Positions 11,567-24,345 of a DNA stretch of 64,000 bases are shown piece by piece. A program made the position numbers and the translations under genes. Within the stretch, counting starts at the first letter, position 1. Each line of letters starts with the position of its first letter. The DNA is from Absidia repens (taxonomy: Eukaryota > Mucoromycota > Mucoromycetes > Mucorales > Cunninghamellaceae), in the NCBI GenBank assembly GCA_002105175.1, contig MCGE01000038.1, positions 248,001 to 312,000 of the forward strand, read 5' to 3'. The notes under the pieces are model-generated. The model was not told where the DNA came from. It did no database searches and saw nothing but the letters and a program-made list of their open reading frames with translations.

Positions 11567-11770
11567 GTGGAAATATTGCTTCTTTTATCTGCTACCTGAA
11601 GTGGAAACATTGCATCTTTTATCAGCTATCAAAAGTAGAAACATTGTATCTTTTATCTGCTACCTGAAGTGGAAACGTTGCATTTTTTATCAGCTATCAA
11701 AAGTAGAAACATTGTATCTTTTATCTGCTACCTGAAGTGGAAACATTGCATTTTTCATCAGCTATCATAG
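11567..11770. repeat. 34-bp tandem array with alternating A/B units
   Basis: Exactly six 34-bp units fill 11567-11770. Odd units end in TCTGCTACCTGA and even units end in CAGCTATCAA or a close variant, so the higher-order period is 68 bp. All units share GT.GAAA..TTG..T.TTTTATC. The plus frame is open through the array, but this follows from a repeat lacking stops and there is no gene context. Confidence 0.85.
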
Positions 11771-11984
11771 CAACAATATATACATAATTTTATTATAAAA
11801 AATTGTTTATTTGAATGAATACAAAAAAGGGGTTTTTGGGGATATTACTAATAAAAATGATAATATCAACAAATCAATAAATAAATAATAAAAGCACAAA
11901 ATATAAAACATATAAAAATAAAAATATATACAAGCAATAATAATATAAAGAAGAGGTATGAACTAGATAGAGAAAGGATAATCG

Positions 11985-12103
11985 TCATTTCGTATCTTTG
12001 GTTTTATCGCAATGGTTGTGTGCAGAAGCAAAAGGCTTTGGTCGACGAAGAACAGCCACTCTTTGATTCATCGTTGTCCGCTTGTTGCTGCTGTTGTTGC
12101 TGC

Positions 12104-12138
<35 letters not shown>

Positions 12139-13597
12139 TTGTTGTTGTTGTTTCTGTTACTGTTGAATACTTTCCGAGGATTCTTCAGGTCCAAGAGTAA
12201 CATGCCTTGAGGAGACATGGATTGTGGGACATGATCGATTTGTTCAAGAGTCTTTGGCCAGATCAAATGATTGTTGCTGTTGGCACATGAAGAGGTAGAT
12301 AATGTTGCCGTGTCGCCATTGGATAAAACGGGAGGGTTGGACGATCGTCGTAGTTTCGCTCGGAGTGCCTCCATTACTGTGACATGATCCAATTGAGCTT
12401 CATCTTTCACAGAAGATGAGGGCATCGGTACCGATTGTTGTTGTTGCGGGGGAATAGTAGCGGCTGATCGATTTTTCTTCTTGCCAGGGACAACATGAGG
12501 TCGACGTTGAGACCTTGTTCTTGATAAAGTACGTTTGCATGAACTCGTTTGCTTTGTTGGATCTTCCGCATCAATTTCGTTCGGCATTTCGTCACTATGG
12601 GGTGGTAAGGGTGGTGGTGGATAAGCCAGAAAATTGTGTCTATTCTGTGGAGAAGTCGAAATAGAGTTCTGTTGGGATGCGTTTACTTCCACAGTTCCAG
12701 GTATTGCTGTTGACGATGACGAAGACGAAGAAGGTGGGGCGATTGCAGTGCTGGCGATAACGTTGATGGAATTGGGCATTGTTACTTTACAACAGGAATC
12801 TCGAGGTTCTGGTGAAGCTGAAGTAGAGATGGCTAAATCAGCAAATGGGACGTCAAAGGAGGTTGTCGTAAAAGGAGAACGCGGTCTGTAATAAGAAGTG
12901 GTAGGAGAGGGTGGCGTCTGATCAAAATGACTAAGCGATGCAGCCATAGGTGAGGGAGATAGAGTGGTGGTCATTGTATTATTTGGTGGTATTGATAGCC
13001 AATCAGGGATATCAGTAGATGATACAGCCAATGATCCTAGATATCAAAACGATTTATTTGTTAGTAAAAGTAAGTAATAGTTGGAATTCTTATTACCTAA
13101 TGAGCCACTTAAGAATTCATTTGTGAAAGTAGATGGATCGCTCATCTGCTTCTGATGCTCCCAACCAAGTTCCAAGTATTTGCATTGTAAACGAGCTTCT
13201 TCTGTTCTTCGCACCTCTTCTGCTGCACGTCGCTGAAATAGTAACAAAAAAAATAAAGTCATATGACAATGACAAGTTGGGAGAAAGGGTTGTTTAGTAA
13301 GAATCATATTTCTTTGTACCGAATTAATATGTTCTCCTTTACCTTGTCTTCTTCCGCCTTAGCCATCAATATGTGTCTGAGTAAATCGGTATCATGTTTA
13401 TAAATTTCAAGAATGTCACCCACCGAAATATCGCTTAATCCAAGAGATGAAGACCTATTTTGGTGGTTTTGATGTTGCGGCCGTTTTGTGGTAGATGTTG
13501 TATTTGCAGTAGTCGGAAGGGTATATTCGTGCAAAGAGGCGTTGCTTGAATTATTTGACCATACTCCAGATGAAGCATCCACTTCTTGTGGCAACAT
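11985..13597 (-). CDS. Coiled-coil, probably nuclear protein, 480 aa, three exons
   Basis: Exons 13597-13343, 13232-13097 and 13036-11985 join in phase (0, then 1) to 480 aa. After a short S/T/N-rich start comes a conserved-looking block (LSDISVGDILEIYKHD, DLLRHILMAKAEEDK) that continues across the first intron into a charged helix (RRAAEEVRRTEEARLQ), so residues of about 55-115 form a coiled coil. The rest is low complexity (P, S, T, polyN near the C-terminus) with a basic segment SRTRSQRRPHVVPGKKKNR that would serve as a nuclear localisation signal. No DNA-binding domain is visible. It could be a transcription cofactor or signalling scaffold; function is inferred only from composition. The triplet repeats at 12086-12160 encode the polyN. 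Confidence 0.7.
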
Positions 13598-13977
13598 GAG
13601 AAAATAAGGGAATAGTAATAAAAAAATTGGAATATATAAAAGAAATAAAGGAATGAAAATAAAAGTGGACTCGAGTTTTAACTCTATTTCGAGTGTCACC
13701 AAAAAAAAAAACTGTATCAACTACACAATTTACACTCCGTGAACGCGTTTAAAATTTTTTCTTCTACGCCTTGCTCTCTCTTTTGACAAGTTACTATTCA
13801 ATTTTCTTTGTCTGTTACTTCTGAACTTTTCGGTAATGAATCTTCACTGAAAGCTTACCATCATAATTTAGTTTTTTAATTTTTCTTCTTCCATTCTATA
13901 AGTAAACGCTTGGAAAACACACCGGCCTTACTTAGCAGGTTCGAGCTTTTGTCTCCATTTACTGCTCTGTTCAAAGA

Positions 13978-15350
13978 TGGACGACATCAAGTAAGTATGG
14001 CATATTATAACCTGCTTTTTACGCCTTGATTTTCTACTTACTGTTTTAAATTTGTATAGATCCCTTCTTTGAATCAGGTACCAGTGACTTTACCTGCCGT
14101 GTGCGATTGGACTCTATGCTTGAGCATGAAAATGGTACTAAAAAATCTTGTGTTACAGTTAACCTGATGATCTCATGAATTCTGCGCAGGTGAGATAAAA
14201 TGCATTTATACCCAACATATTTGTATTCATATTTGGTTTATGACTTATTTCTATTTTTATGACCACCTATTTTAGATCAATCAAGAAAATATCATCCTAC
14301 CGATCTACTTGGTGAACGAAGTATTGTTTACAGTATGGCTACTCCTGGCGAAATTCCATGGGTGAAGGATTCTTCTCATACCTCGTTTGGTGAGAATCAC
14401 ACGGATAGATAGAATAGAATAGATCAGCTAATCTCATTACAAATGATTATTTTTTACCATGATTAACAGATATTATAGAAAATTTGAATTGGTTGAATCT
14501 GCAGGACACCACCACTAACAGACTGTCAGAAATCCCTTATCCCAGGCGATGATCACTTCTTTGCAATTGTCAAATTTTATGATGATATCGGTTTTTCTCC
14601 AGTGGGACAACCGGTGGAAGTTATTATTGTATGAGGTACAGTATTGGGGAACATCGATCCAGCTGGTGACAAACGATAACTCTTCAGCTCACCTTTCGCC
14701 CAAATTCAAAAATACAATAGTCATTCATGGGACCAAGTGAATACTTTCCTTTACAAAAGGTCAACTGGGCGGCAACAGCATTGTAAAGCAATCCAAGAAT
14801 GTAGAGGGACCCTTTCTTGAATATATCACAACATGTTTGGAGGCGGTACACGGGGTAATGGAATTTGTTTAGTTGGTAATGCTTGTTAGATAAATATAGA
14901 ATATGGTTTCATTTTGATGTTGATGCTAAATTTATCGTTTTTCTTTTTTTATGTCTTAATTTAGATCTAAGCAAAACAAAGTTTGACCAACTTCCACTGC
15001 CACAAGCCAATTTATCTCCGATGTCATTACTAGTCTGGTTCTTCACTACCTGTCTATTTCACTTACATTGGAAACATTCAATAAGTCATGATTCTCACCA
15101 TAAAGCTTCAACGAGTACTTACATTCTGATATCATTAAATTTGTATCCGGTAAACTTGTGTTGGTCAATGAATTGGATTCAACTGAAAACCATTTGCGTG
15201 ACACAGGGATTTACGATATGCATAGAGTTGATTAGTGCCATCCAACACCAAACAGTCCTTTACAGCTTCTCCTATTGTCAACTTGGTTTCGGTGTGGATT
15301 TGGGATTTATTATTTTATCTACAGTAAGAGCTTTATTTCCAGTAAGATAA
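13978..15350 (+). pseudogene. Decayed multi-exon gene, possibly Rab3GAP catalytic-subunit-like
   Basis: Coding-looking islands occur in order but cannot be joined into one open frame. They are: ATG at 13978 with a GTAAG donor 14 bases on; 14064-14170 (DFTCRVRLDSMLEHENG); 14276-14390 (IVYSMATPGEIPWVKDSS); 14549-14738 (PVFLQ-like VFLQWDNRWKLLLYEVQYW, then SPKFKN); and about 14965-15050 (LPLPQANLSP). The WDNRWK...EVQYWGTS segment resembles the part of Rab3GAP catalytic subunits with a conserved W+...Y..E.Q pattern, followed by a P-L-P-P segment. Rab3GAP1 is an exchange factor/GAP regulator of Rab GTPases. Stops and frame changes between islands indicate a pseudogene or an unpolished sequence. 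The family call is tentative. Confidence 0.35.
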
Positions 15351-15839
15351 TGATGCCAAAAAAAAAAAAAAAAAAAAAAAAAACGACCTGAATGCATTCA
15401 TGATGTCAAGTCTAACAACTGCCTTGTTGCTCGGACTTGGCTGAATGATATAAATGGTAGAACAGGAATTGCTACACTTTCAAATCAAATGGTTTGGAGC
15501 TGACAATCAGTCACTTGAGTAGGAAAATGGCTTATATTGACGGAGACAGTGTTTGATAATAGTCCTCATGATGGGGAGACCCTCGAGGGAAAATAAAATA
15601 AAATTGTATTTATGTGCTACCAAAAATGGTTCTCCAGTATAGAGGCGGCTACACTCACAAAATAACGTAGACTATTCAATATATTTGTTGTTTATGAACT
15701 AGGCCTTTTTTTTTGTATCAAGTGACCTAGAATTGTCGAGTCCTGGGACCATGGAGGAAAATAATCATAGTCGTGGGTCAGAAAACAAATGTATAACAGA
15801 CACTCACAACACAGAGACAATAATGATTTTGTATACTAT
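15351..15839. other. Intergenic, starts with a poly(A) tract
   Basis: A run of about 25 A at 15359-15383 directly follows the decayed gene. The rest is AT-rich repeat-like DNA. Confidence 0.4.
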
Positions 15840-16520
15840 GTAATGGGCGAGAGTATGGGTAATAATAATACATATTTTATTTGAATAAGTATTGCAAATA
15901 CTGAACTAAGAACGCTGGGTTCATTGTGACAAGGGTGCAATGAATGTAGCATGAGGGAAAATAGAGGAGATTTGAAGAATGGACGACACTAAGCTAAAGG
16001 TACAATTGTAAAAAGGATTCGAATTTATTGTATAAGGTATGGGGAAGTTCAAAGGAATCTCTTTCATTGAAGCACAATAACGGTCAACGAAATTCAAAAA
16101 GGGGTTTGGTAGTAAAAATGGGATCTATTGCACGACATGAGTACGACTAATGAGGCATTTTCAATTAAATCATGGAAAAAGATATATATTTTATTCATAT
16201 ATTGATACAAAGTATGACGAGCTAACATTAAATCAAGCTAGCGAAGACTTCAAACTAACACTAAACTAAAGGGGCCTTCAGATCCTAGATCCAAAATGAA
16301 AGGGATCCCCCATGCATGTTGTAATCCCTGAGCTGAAACCCCTTCTAAACTAGTCCTGACATTAATCTAAGATCGCTACATCCCAAAAAAAGCTGAATGA
16401 TGAAGAAAAAAGAAAATCAAAAGAGGGAGCAGGAAAAAATAAGGACGGGCGAAGCGGAAAATAAAATAATCCACGTGGTCGGCATTTGAAATGTTTCATC
16501 GTTCTCTGTGAGATTTTTTT
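15840..16520 (+). repeat. Dispersed repeat family 1, copy
   Basis: Conserved core at about 16265-16390 (AAATGAAAGGGATCCCCCAT, CTAAACTAGTCCTGAC). Upstream modules 'ATTTTATTTGAATAAG' and 'CACTAAGCTAAAGG' and downstream CACGTGGTCGGCATTTGAAA match the other copies. Confidence 0.65.
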
Positions 16521-17630
16521 TTATTAATCCCATTTACCTTGATAGATACAAAAGCGAGAAGTTCCTACTAATTTTTGCTTCCTTTTTTATCCTTATTATA
16601 ATCAGCATTCTGTAACGGAATCAAAAGTATTACTATCTCCTCACTACAGAAGCCGTCATCATTCAACAGCAGCAACAAGATGGCTCCCCCCTTCTTTTTA
16701 CCGCAGTCGTCAACGGTAAAATCGAGGGTCTGACTTCCTTTTAAAGCAACCGCTCGACATTGATAGTACAGTACTGTATACTGTTTCTATTTTAATAATG
16801 ACTTTGGGCTCACCATAGAGCAATTGGTCTAGTTTACTTTACATTTCTTTACTTGAGAAAAGTTTGTCCCTCACAGGAGAATAACTTACCCTTTCTGAGC
16901 AGACAATGTAATCCGTTGATGATCCTTACCAAATAAACTGAACGCTGAAATAATACTGTACAACACTATAATACAACATGAAGACAATAATACATGATAT
17001 ATAGATAAAATAATTGGCGATTAAAAAAGGGTGAAAAAGAGTAAAGGATTTTGATTTATTGGGTTGTGTTCACTGTCACAAAGATACTATAAATATATAA
17101 TCACATACGATCACGTATCTATAGAGCCGCAACACCCACTCTTTCACATATGCGTAAACATAAAGACAAAATCAATAAATAAAAAGTTCATCAATAGAGA
17201 CAAGATTTTATTTATCTGCAAAGCACTAAATCCAATCACATTCATCAACCCCGAGTCTTCTAATCTATCAAATGGATTTCCTGCGGTCATTCCCGATCCA
17301 CCATAGTACTTTGATTAAATGGTCGCCAAGATCCTCACCATTCGTATCAAGTTCCTTCATCCGTCTTTATTTCCACTCTTGAATATTTTCCATTTTCTTT
17401 GCCTATTCGAGATTATATGTTCGCTTTGTTTTCCCAATTGACCTCAGTCATTTCTGCCTGAAGTCGCTCTTTTCTAGACTGTCTTTTGTATTTCGTATGT
17501 TGAAAAGAAATAACAGCAATATATAAACAATTAATGATGACAGAAAAAAAGAAACATAATAGAAGTTATCATCAACATAAAATAAAAATTAAGTAAATCT
17601 GTCTTTTTATCTCTTACTAAATTGTTCATT
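16521..17630. other. Intergenic
   Basis: No supported gene. Short open stretches at 17064-17306 and 17290-17390 lack splice support and homology that I recognise. Confidence 0.35.
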
Positions 17631-18031
17631 CAAATGTCGCCACTTGAATATTGGCAAGTAGCTGATGTTCCACATTTCATGGTAATGTTGCGATGTCCGC
17701 TTACTATATATAAATAGTTCGAGCTTCGCATGATTTTTTACTTTATTCAAACTTACCAATTTGTTTCATATTCAGATGTCTCCGCCAGTGCCTTTGAATT
17801 TCTCTCATCCTTCAGTAAAGTTGATTTGCATGTTTTTCGATTTTTTTCGGCGCCTTGCAGTGATTTTTGAATCTAAAAAATGATAAAACTACTAACAAGA
17901 CCGCCAACTTGACGGGGAAGATTATTGACCTTCAGAAGCCAAGTATAATTTTCCAAATTCATCAAAACTTGCTCAACAAAAGCCAAACTTTCTTGGATGT
18001 CGTCAAAGGTGGGATGCTTGACAAGTAGCAT
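17631..18031 (-). CDS. Small three-exon hypothetical protein, about 103 aa
   Basis: Exons 18031-17909, 17872-17757 and 17703-17631 join in phase. The introns are 37 and 53 bases, with GTTGGC...TTTTTTAG and GTAAGT...TATATAG ends. The product is helical and charged: HPTFDDIQESLAFVEQVL, then LENYTWLLKVNNLPRQ, then a lysine-rich middle (SLQGAEKNRKTCKSTLLKDE). No family recognised. A longer 5' end is possible, because an open stretch upstream (18090-18040) runs into the head of the plus-strand rhomboid gene region. The gene is divergent from PCP1 and probably shares its promoter. Each exon is too short to stand out alone; the support is the coherent splice phasing. Confidence 0.5.
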
Positions 18032-18299
18032 ACACCACTACACTTGTTGACTTGATCCCGTACTTCCAGTTCCGATGAGGTCAGTTCCCCCAATTCATCG
18101 TTGGTTCCAGACTGACATGTCAACTTTATTTTCTTTTATTATATCGGAGTGGAACAAAAAAACCGAGGGGAAAGGAAGAGGCTTCCCAGGTGTAGTGATG
18201 TTTAAACGCCGAACGTCATGCTCAAAACGTTTTTCTATTTTTCGTCTATCTGCCCTTTTTTTTTTTTTTTTTTCTACAATTTGTTTTTTTGATTGTTAC

Positions 18300-19983
18300 A
18301 TGTTGAATATCTTGCAACGACAACTATCCCCACGAATATATTATTCAGGTCTTACAAGCCGCCTTCATTATTTACAACGAAACACTGCTTTGTCTTCAAG
18401 ACGTTATCGGTCTTTTACATCAAATTCCAATTGCACAAACACTACCACATCGACGAAGTCACCAATACCACAGCCTAATACCCCTTTGTCTTCTTCATCA
18501 TCATCTTCATCAACGTCATCAACAACAATACCTCACTCTACTTCAACAAGCACATCGAAAACAGCAAGCTCGCCGTCTTTTCAGGACATCCAGCCTTGGA
18601 AACATTATATTGCACCTACTTTATTTGCTCTCGTGACAATCGGCGGTAGCTTTTTAGTGGCAGCATCAAGCTATGAACGACAAGAGACCTTTTTATTTCG
18701 GAGAACACAATATCGACGGGAGCTTTTACGACGGAAATTGCGGAATGACAGTGTGGACAAAGACACCTTTGAGGCGTACGAATGGCGGCGACATCACGAT
18801 GATAAATATCGTAAACAACAACAAGGCGAAGAACGACATGAAAGGAAAGAAAATGAGGACGAGGATGTATCAACAATACAACAACAACAACAATTGCTGC
18901 TACTAAAACAACTACAGAAACAACAAGAGGAGCGCGAAGATCCCGGACGACATGGCGGTTTGGATCGCTCTTTGGGTATGATCAAATCATGGATAAAATA
19001 TCAATGGTATCAATGTGAACAACTCTATCAAGCGCTTCTATCGCCATCCACTTTATCGCCAAGTCATCGTACCGTCGGCTGTTTGATCGGACTCAATCTC
19101 TTGGTGTTTGCAGGTTGGCGATTGCTCCCTTTAAAATGTCAGCCATTTATGACCCGCTGGTTTACCAATCATCCCGCTTGGTGTGTAGGCCCACGCAATT
19201 TGACCTTGATCACAGCAAGCTTTTCTCATCAGCATTTACTTCCTTTGGCAATTAATATGACGGCTCTCTGGTATTTTGGAACAACATTACATGATATTCT
19301 CGGGCAACAGCAATTCTTGGCTTTTTATCTGTCATCTGCCGTTACCGCCACTACCGCCTCTCGCTGGCTCAGTCTCCTCACCCGCAAGTATCGTCCTTTA
19401 TTACTTCTTCCTTCAGCGACAAGTACTGGGGCCAGTGGCGCTGTATATAGTTGTCTTGCTGCTCTTACGGTCCTCCATCCTTCATCGACGGTTGATTTTA
19501 TACCTTGGGTCCCTGTGCAACTTGAGTAAGTTTGTATCAATGGAAAAAGAATGGAAGTTGTAGGATAGTGTAGTAATAATCATTGACTGATTAACTGTTT
19601 CTTTTTTTTTATCAATTTTAGTATTGCATTGCCTAGTTTATTAACGCTGGATCTCACTGGTATTTTGTTTCGATGGCGATTATTTGACCATTACGTAAGT
19701 TTTTCTTTTGTGTGCGTTTATACAGGTTGCCCAGTTACGGAAAGTCACTCATACCTATTTCTTTTTTATCATAACACTATAGTCGCATATAGGCGGGACT
19801 GGATTTGGATTATGGTATATGGCATATGGACAAGAGAAAATGTGGATTCCACTTGTCAGAAAAATCAGGGACATTCGTGATCGAAATGAGCGAAATGGAA
19901 GGAACGGATCTGGTCCACCAACTACTTCGATTGATATCCCAACACAATTACCATGGATTAGGCGCGTCAACAAGGAAGGGTGA
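18300..19983 (+). CDS. PCP1: Mitochondrial rhomboid protease (PARL/Pcp1 family), 499 aa
   Basis: Exons 18300-19525, 19622-19694 and 19783-19983 join in phase. The frame is open further upstream, but the ATG at 18300 gives a typical mitochondrial presequence (MLNILQRQLSPRIYYS, then LQRNTALSSRRYRSF). After a Ser/Thr-rich linker comes a first membrane helix (APTLFALVTIGGSFLVAA), a long charged matrix or linker region with polyQ, then the rhomboid core. The core has NLTLITASFSHQHLLPLAINM, the nucleophile motif STGASGAVYS (Ser at about 379) and the catalytic His in HYSHIGGTGFGLWYMAYG (about 435). A 56-residue Ser-His spacing suits the family. Family members cleave inner-membrane substrates such as Mgm1/OPA1 and PINK1-type proteins. 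The length is slightly above usual because of the Q-rich linker. Confidence 0.88.
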
Positions 19984-20303
19984 TGACTATTTTGGTGGTT
20001 AGTTTAGTTAATTTAGTTTATTCTATCCCTTTAGTTATATTCTATCCAATGCAAAAATCCATTGATCTGTTTATTTGGACATTTCTCATTAAATTACTAT
20101 TCGTTCCTTTATGATATCATTTGTTGTTGTCTTTGTCTTTTGTCTTTAGCTTTGAAAAGGGAAGGGGATTGATGGGATGAGAAGAACAAAGGGACGGGAA
20201 ACAAGAAATATACTGTGTGGTGGATACTATCAAAGGTTAGCTAATGTATTAAGAAGTACCATGTTTACTGGGAAGAGATATATGTTTGGGCCAGTCTTCA
20301 ATG

Positions 20304-20339
<36 letters not shown>

Positions 20340-21111
20340 ATTTTCATTGTGGTTGAATTTGAATACTAGAAAAATTATATTCGCGTAAAAATAGTACTGA
20401 TATCTTCTAATTTTACCCATAGAGAATCAGTCATCTACAAATCCCTGAGAAGACAGAGGAAGAGCGTCAAGTCGATTCATGAGTGGAAGAAACCAATGTG
20501 GAGAACGAACAGGTATGATTTATCTGAGATCGCTCCAATTGAAAAACAGTATACAAAAAGCCCGACAGGGTCGAAGCCACACATACTACTCAAAAAAAGA
20601 ACGTCCTTGGGTAATTTAATTTGTATGAAGGGGAGTTTGGGTCATACTTCTCTTAGAGCTCCTTTTGAATTATTCAAGTTGTGGGTTCTTCTTTAATGGA
20701 TATACGTGCTGTATGAGTTTAACTATATAATATCTAAAAAGACCAGATCAAATTCGATTACTGATGTTCCTTCTGCTGTATTTGTATCGTACATACTAAA
20801 ATGTGCAAAACAGTACTATTTTTGTCCTCTGCTACTTTGTTAGTCAACTCATATGTCATATGTACGTATATACAGTGTCTGTCCAACTGAGTCTATTGCG
20901 TTACATATGAATTTTATTTATACAATACTAGGAAATAATGTCAATGATGTTCATCTACTGCCAAATTCTTTGTCGGTATTTGAAAAATAAGGCAAATCAT
21001 GGACAGTAACAAATCGATACCTTCCTAACCCCTTTTTATTTTTCATCTCTTTTTAAAGTCTTCCATATTACATTCTTTTAACCATTCCATATTTTATATA
21101 TCGATCCTAAC
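19984..21111. other. Intergenic with a (TA)n microsatellite
   Basis: (TA)n at about 20309-20336. No gene is supported; the 66-codon plus frame at 20496 has no other support. The end of the region is the promoter side of the Cas1-like gene. Confidence 0.4.
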
Positions 21112-22192
21112 ATGAGCGGTACTTCAGTAGCGCGTGCAAAGGTTTTACAACTTGGCATCTGTATTACTTTTTGTATAATGGTATTCTCCACTTTGGCTCG
21201 GTATATTCTAGGTAAATAATGATATACGATGAACTTGATATGTCAATACTTTATTAACCTTATACAAACTTTTAGATGCAAACAACAGAACTCGATGTGA
21301 AAGCATGCTCAATGAAGGGGACTGGTTAGACGACGATACCTACAAACAGTGGCAACCACCGGGCTGTATGATGCATATTTATAGACCAGACGACGTCGCT
21401 AGCTGTCTCAATCACTCCCGCATTTTATACATTGGTGACTCCATTGCTCGGCAACAATTCTTCTCCTTCGCCAAACTGATCAATAATGGTATCAACACGG
21501 ATGGTGAGAAACATATCGATCGAAAATTCGAATTCGCCAAAGAAGGTTTGACGTTTGAATTTTGGTGGGATCCATATTTGAACAGTACCCGTACAGTACA
21601 ATACTTACAACAATCAGGTGTCGGTGTGGATACTGGCGATCGTCCAAGTTTGCTGGTAGTCGGAACGGGTTCTTGGCATATGCGTTATTTGGATTCAAGG
21701 ATGTATATGGAGGACTGGCAAAAAGGGATCGACACTGTACTAGATGCTATCCAACGCTCACCGAATGTAGCAGACGCGGTTATTCTTTCTCCAGTGGAAA
21801 TACCTGATTTTGACCATCTCTCCTCTGACCGGGCTTTGACTATTACCAAAGAAAAGGTGGCCGCTATGAACAATTACTTAGCATCACAGCAGCAGGCAGG
21901 CGCTCTTCATGCTCAGACTCCCTTTGTTATTCCCTTTGCTTGGAACAAGATGATCGAGTCGTCACACAATGTCACCGAAGACGGTCTCCATTATGATACT
22001 GTTATTACAGAAACTCAAGTCCAACTGGCTCTCAACTATCGCTGTAACGATGTCCGTCCGAAACACTTCCCTTATGCTGCCACTTGCTGCTTCCACTATC
22101 CTTCACCGCGTTGGTATCAGAACATCTTTTTTGCCTTATTTCTGATTATTGTCCCTGTCGGTCTTTACTTTTGTGATACAGGTAAGTCAATC

Positions 22193-22225
<33 letters not shown>

Positions 22226-23891
22226 TAAAACAGCAATAGTATGAATAACCTGTATTCCCCTGATTTTTACACCAATAGACTTTTCCAACATTATCCCATC
22301 AGAAAAAGTGCTTAATGCATTATTTGTCTTTGGTCTTGGTGTCATTTACATGTATTTTGGCGATCGCACACAATTATTTGGGAAGATGCACAAAAATTTT
22401 GATAGCTCAACATTTATGACTCTCATGATGCTATTTGTACTGCTATCGGGAATGATCACACTCAAAACGGCAAAAAAGGAAAATGTGGATTTGGGCTTCT
22501 TGAACCGTGATCAAACAGATGAATGGAAAGGATGGATGCAGGTCATCATTCTGATTTACCACTTTATGGTGCTTCTGGTACTTCAGGGATTTACAATGCT
22601 GTGCGGATCCTCGTCGCTGCTTATCTCTTCCAGACTGGCTATGGTCACTTTTTCTTCTTTTACAAAAAGATGACTTTGGACTGGCTCGGGTATTGAATGT
22701 GATGGTACGCTTGAATTTGCTGACTTTTGTTCTGCAATACTTGATGGACACCGACTATCTTAGCTACTATTTTACTCCTCTAGTCTCATTTTGGTTCTGT
22801 GTGATTTACTTGACAATGTACATTGGACATACGAACAACAAGAACACGGTATTCATGGGTGCAAAAATTGCTATTGCTGCTCTGGTGACCACTGTCCTGA
22901 TTCAAACCCCTGGTATCATGGAATTTGCTTTGACATGCTGCAGCTTTTCTTCAACATCCGCTGGAATGCAATGGAATGGCGGTTCAGGCTCTCTCTTGAC
23001 GGATTTATTGTTTACGTCGGCATGATCAGTGCTTTTGTTTATATCAAGTGTCTGGAACACAAATGGATGGACCACCTGTTATTTGGCAAGGTCAAGTTGG
23101 CTACGTTGATTGGCGCTGGCTTGGCGATGGTATGGTACTTTTGGTTTGAACTCACTCGACAAGACAAATTTGCGTACAATCAGGCCCAGCCTTACATCTC
23201 GTGGATTCCTATCCTGGCGTTTGTATTCTTGCGAAATGCTACTGTGCGGTTACGAAACACTTCTTCCCGGTTTTTTATTTTTATTGGGAAGATCTCATTG
23301 GAAACGTTCATTGGACAATTTCACATGTGGCTTGCTGGTGATACAAAAGGAGTCCTACTGGTAATTCCCAACAGCACATGGGTAGCGCAATCTACCATTG
23401 GTTGGTGGACAAATTTGATGGTGTCTACAGTACTATTCATCTTTGTGTCTTATTACATCAGCAAGGCGACTGGGGACTTATCTCAATGGATTTGCAACGA
23501 TCTTTTGTTGGGGAAGCAGCCACAACAGCAGCGGGCAGTGACGAATCGTGCCTCACCTGAATACCAAGCCGTACCTCTCTTACCGACGTCAACATTAGCA
23601 TCATCTACAATACCAACGTCGGTACAATCGTCAGCCCAGACATCAACATCGAACGAATCTTTGCATGTACAACCAGATACAGGCGGTAGAAACAAGGGTA
23701 TGGTAGGTGGTAGCGGTATCGACTCAACATCTGACCCTACCAAGTTCGTCACAATGGACGAAGATGAGGATGAAGAACATGGAGTACCTATGTCAAAACC
23801 ACATTCCCTTGGCTATAGAATCATCACTGATCCCCGATTTAAAGTGATCACGTTTTTACTTGGTGTTGGAATATTGAATAGGTTATCCTAG
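21112..23891 (+). CDS. CAS1: Cas1/CASD1-type glycan O-acetyltransferase (frame broken three times)
   Basis: Exons 21112-21211, 21276-22181 and 22279-23891. Exon 1 encodes a signal-anchor helix ([22 protein letters not shown]). Exon 2 is a luminal PC-esterase/SGNH-like domain with the GDS nucleophile motif ([15 protein letters not shown]) and the late DGLHYD motif that supplies Asp and His. Exon 3 is the multi-pass Cas1 acyltransferase domain ([52 protein letters not shown]). Relatives acetylate glycans in the Golgi: Cryptococcus Cas1 acts on capsule glucuronoxylomannan and CASD1 on sialic acid. Frame breaks near 22568, 22664-22668 and 22929-22931 each look like one missing base in a homopolymer; together they restore the starting frame, so the protein would be about 873 aa. 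The tail after 23510 is low complexity. Confidence 0.85.
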
Positions 23892-24269
23892 TTAGTCATT
23901 ACTTAGTATATCTGGTATAGTTAGTTATTAATTAGTTTACCTAGGATAGTTAGTGATTGTTGTATTCATATTCATATTTATTAAATTGAAGATTAAAGAC
24001 TCTGATATTTCGCTGGAACTTTGTGAAATCTTTGGTTTACTGAATGTCATGGGGGGGATTAAAGCTTAGGTCTTTGATAATGGGATGGGATTAGACGACT
24101 TTGTCATTTTAGGTTGTGAAAATATTCACGCTCTGCTCACGTTGTTTATTTATTAGTGTACCATATCCGTTTCTTCATTAAGATTCAATGAAATGGAGGT
24201 GATCTTGGATTACTATTATGAATTTGAATCAGGGGCATTTTCAAAAAAAAAAAAAAAAAATGTAATACT
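23892..24269. other. Intergenic, 3' flank of the Cas1-like gene
   Basis: TTAGTTATTAATTAG-type short repeats at 23890-23955, then an A-run at 24242-24260. No gene. Confidence 0.35.
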
Positions 24270-24345
24270 AACACCATGAGGAACTCCTTTCATTTGGATT
24301 CATGAATTGCGACCGCCTTTGACGCCTTTAGGATTAGCCTCACCT
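24270..24345 (-). repeat. Dispersed repeat family 1, short inverted copy
   Basis: The plus strand reads CACCATGAGGAACTCCTTTC, then ATTTGGATTCATGAATTG, then a CTCACCTTAG end. This matches the inverted copy at 10670-10740. Confidence 0.5.

Noticed and set aside
11511..11735. 74-codon frame across the 34-bp array
   Set aside because: Open only because the repeat unit has no stop in that frame. No splice or promoter context.
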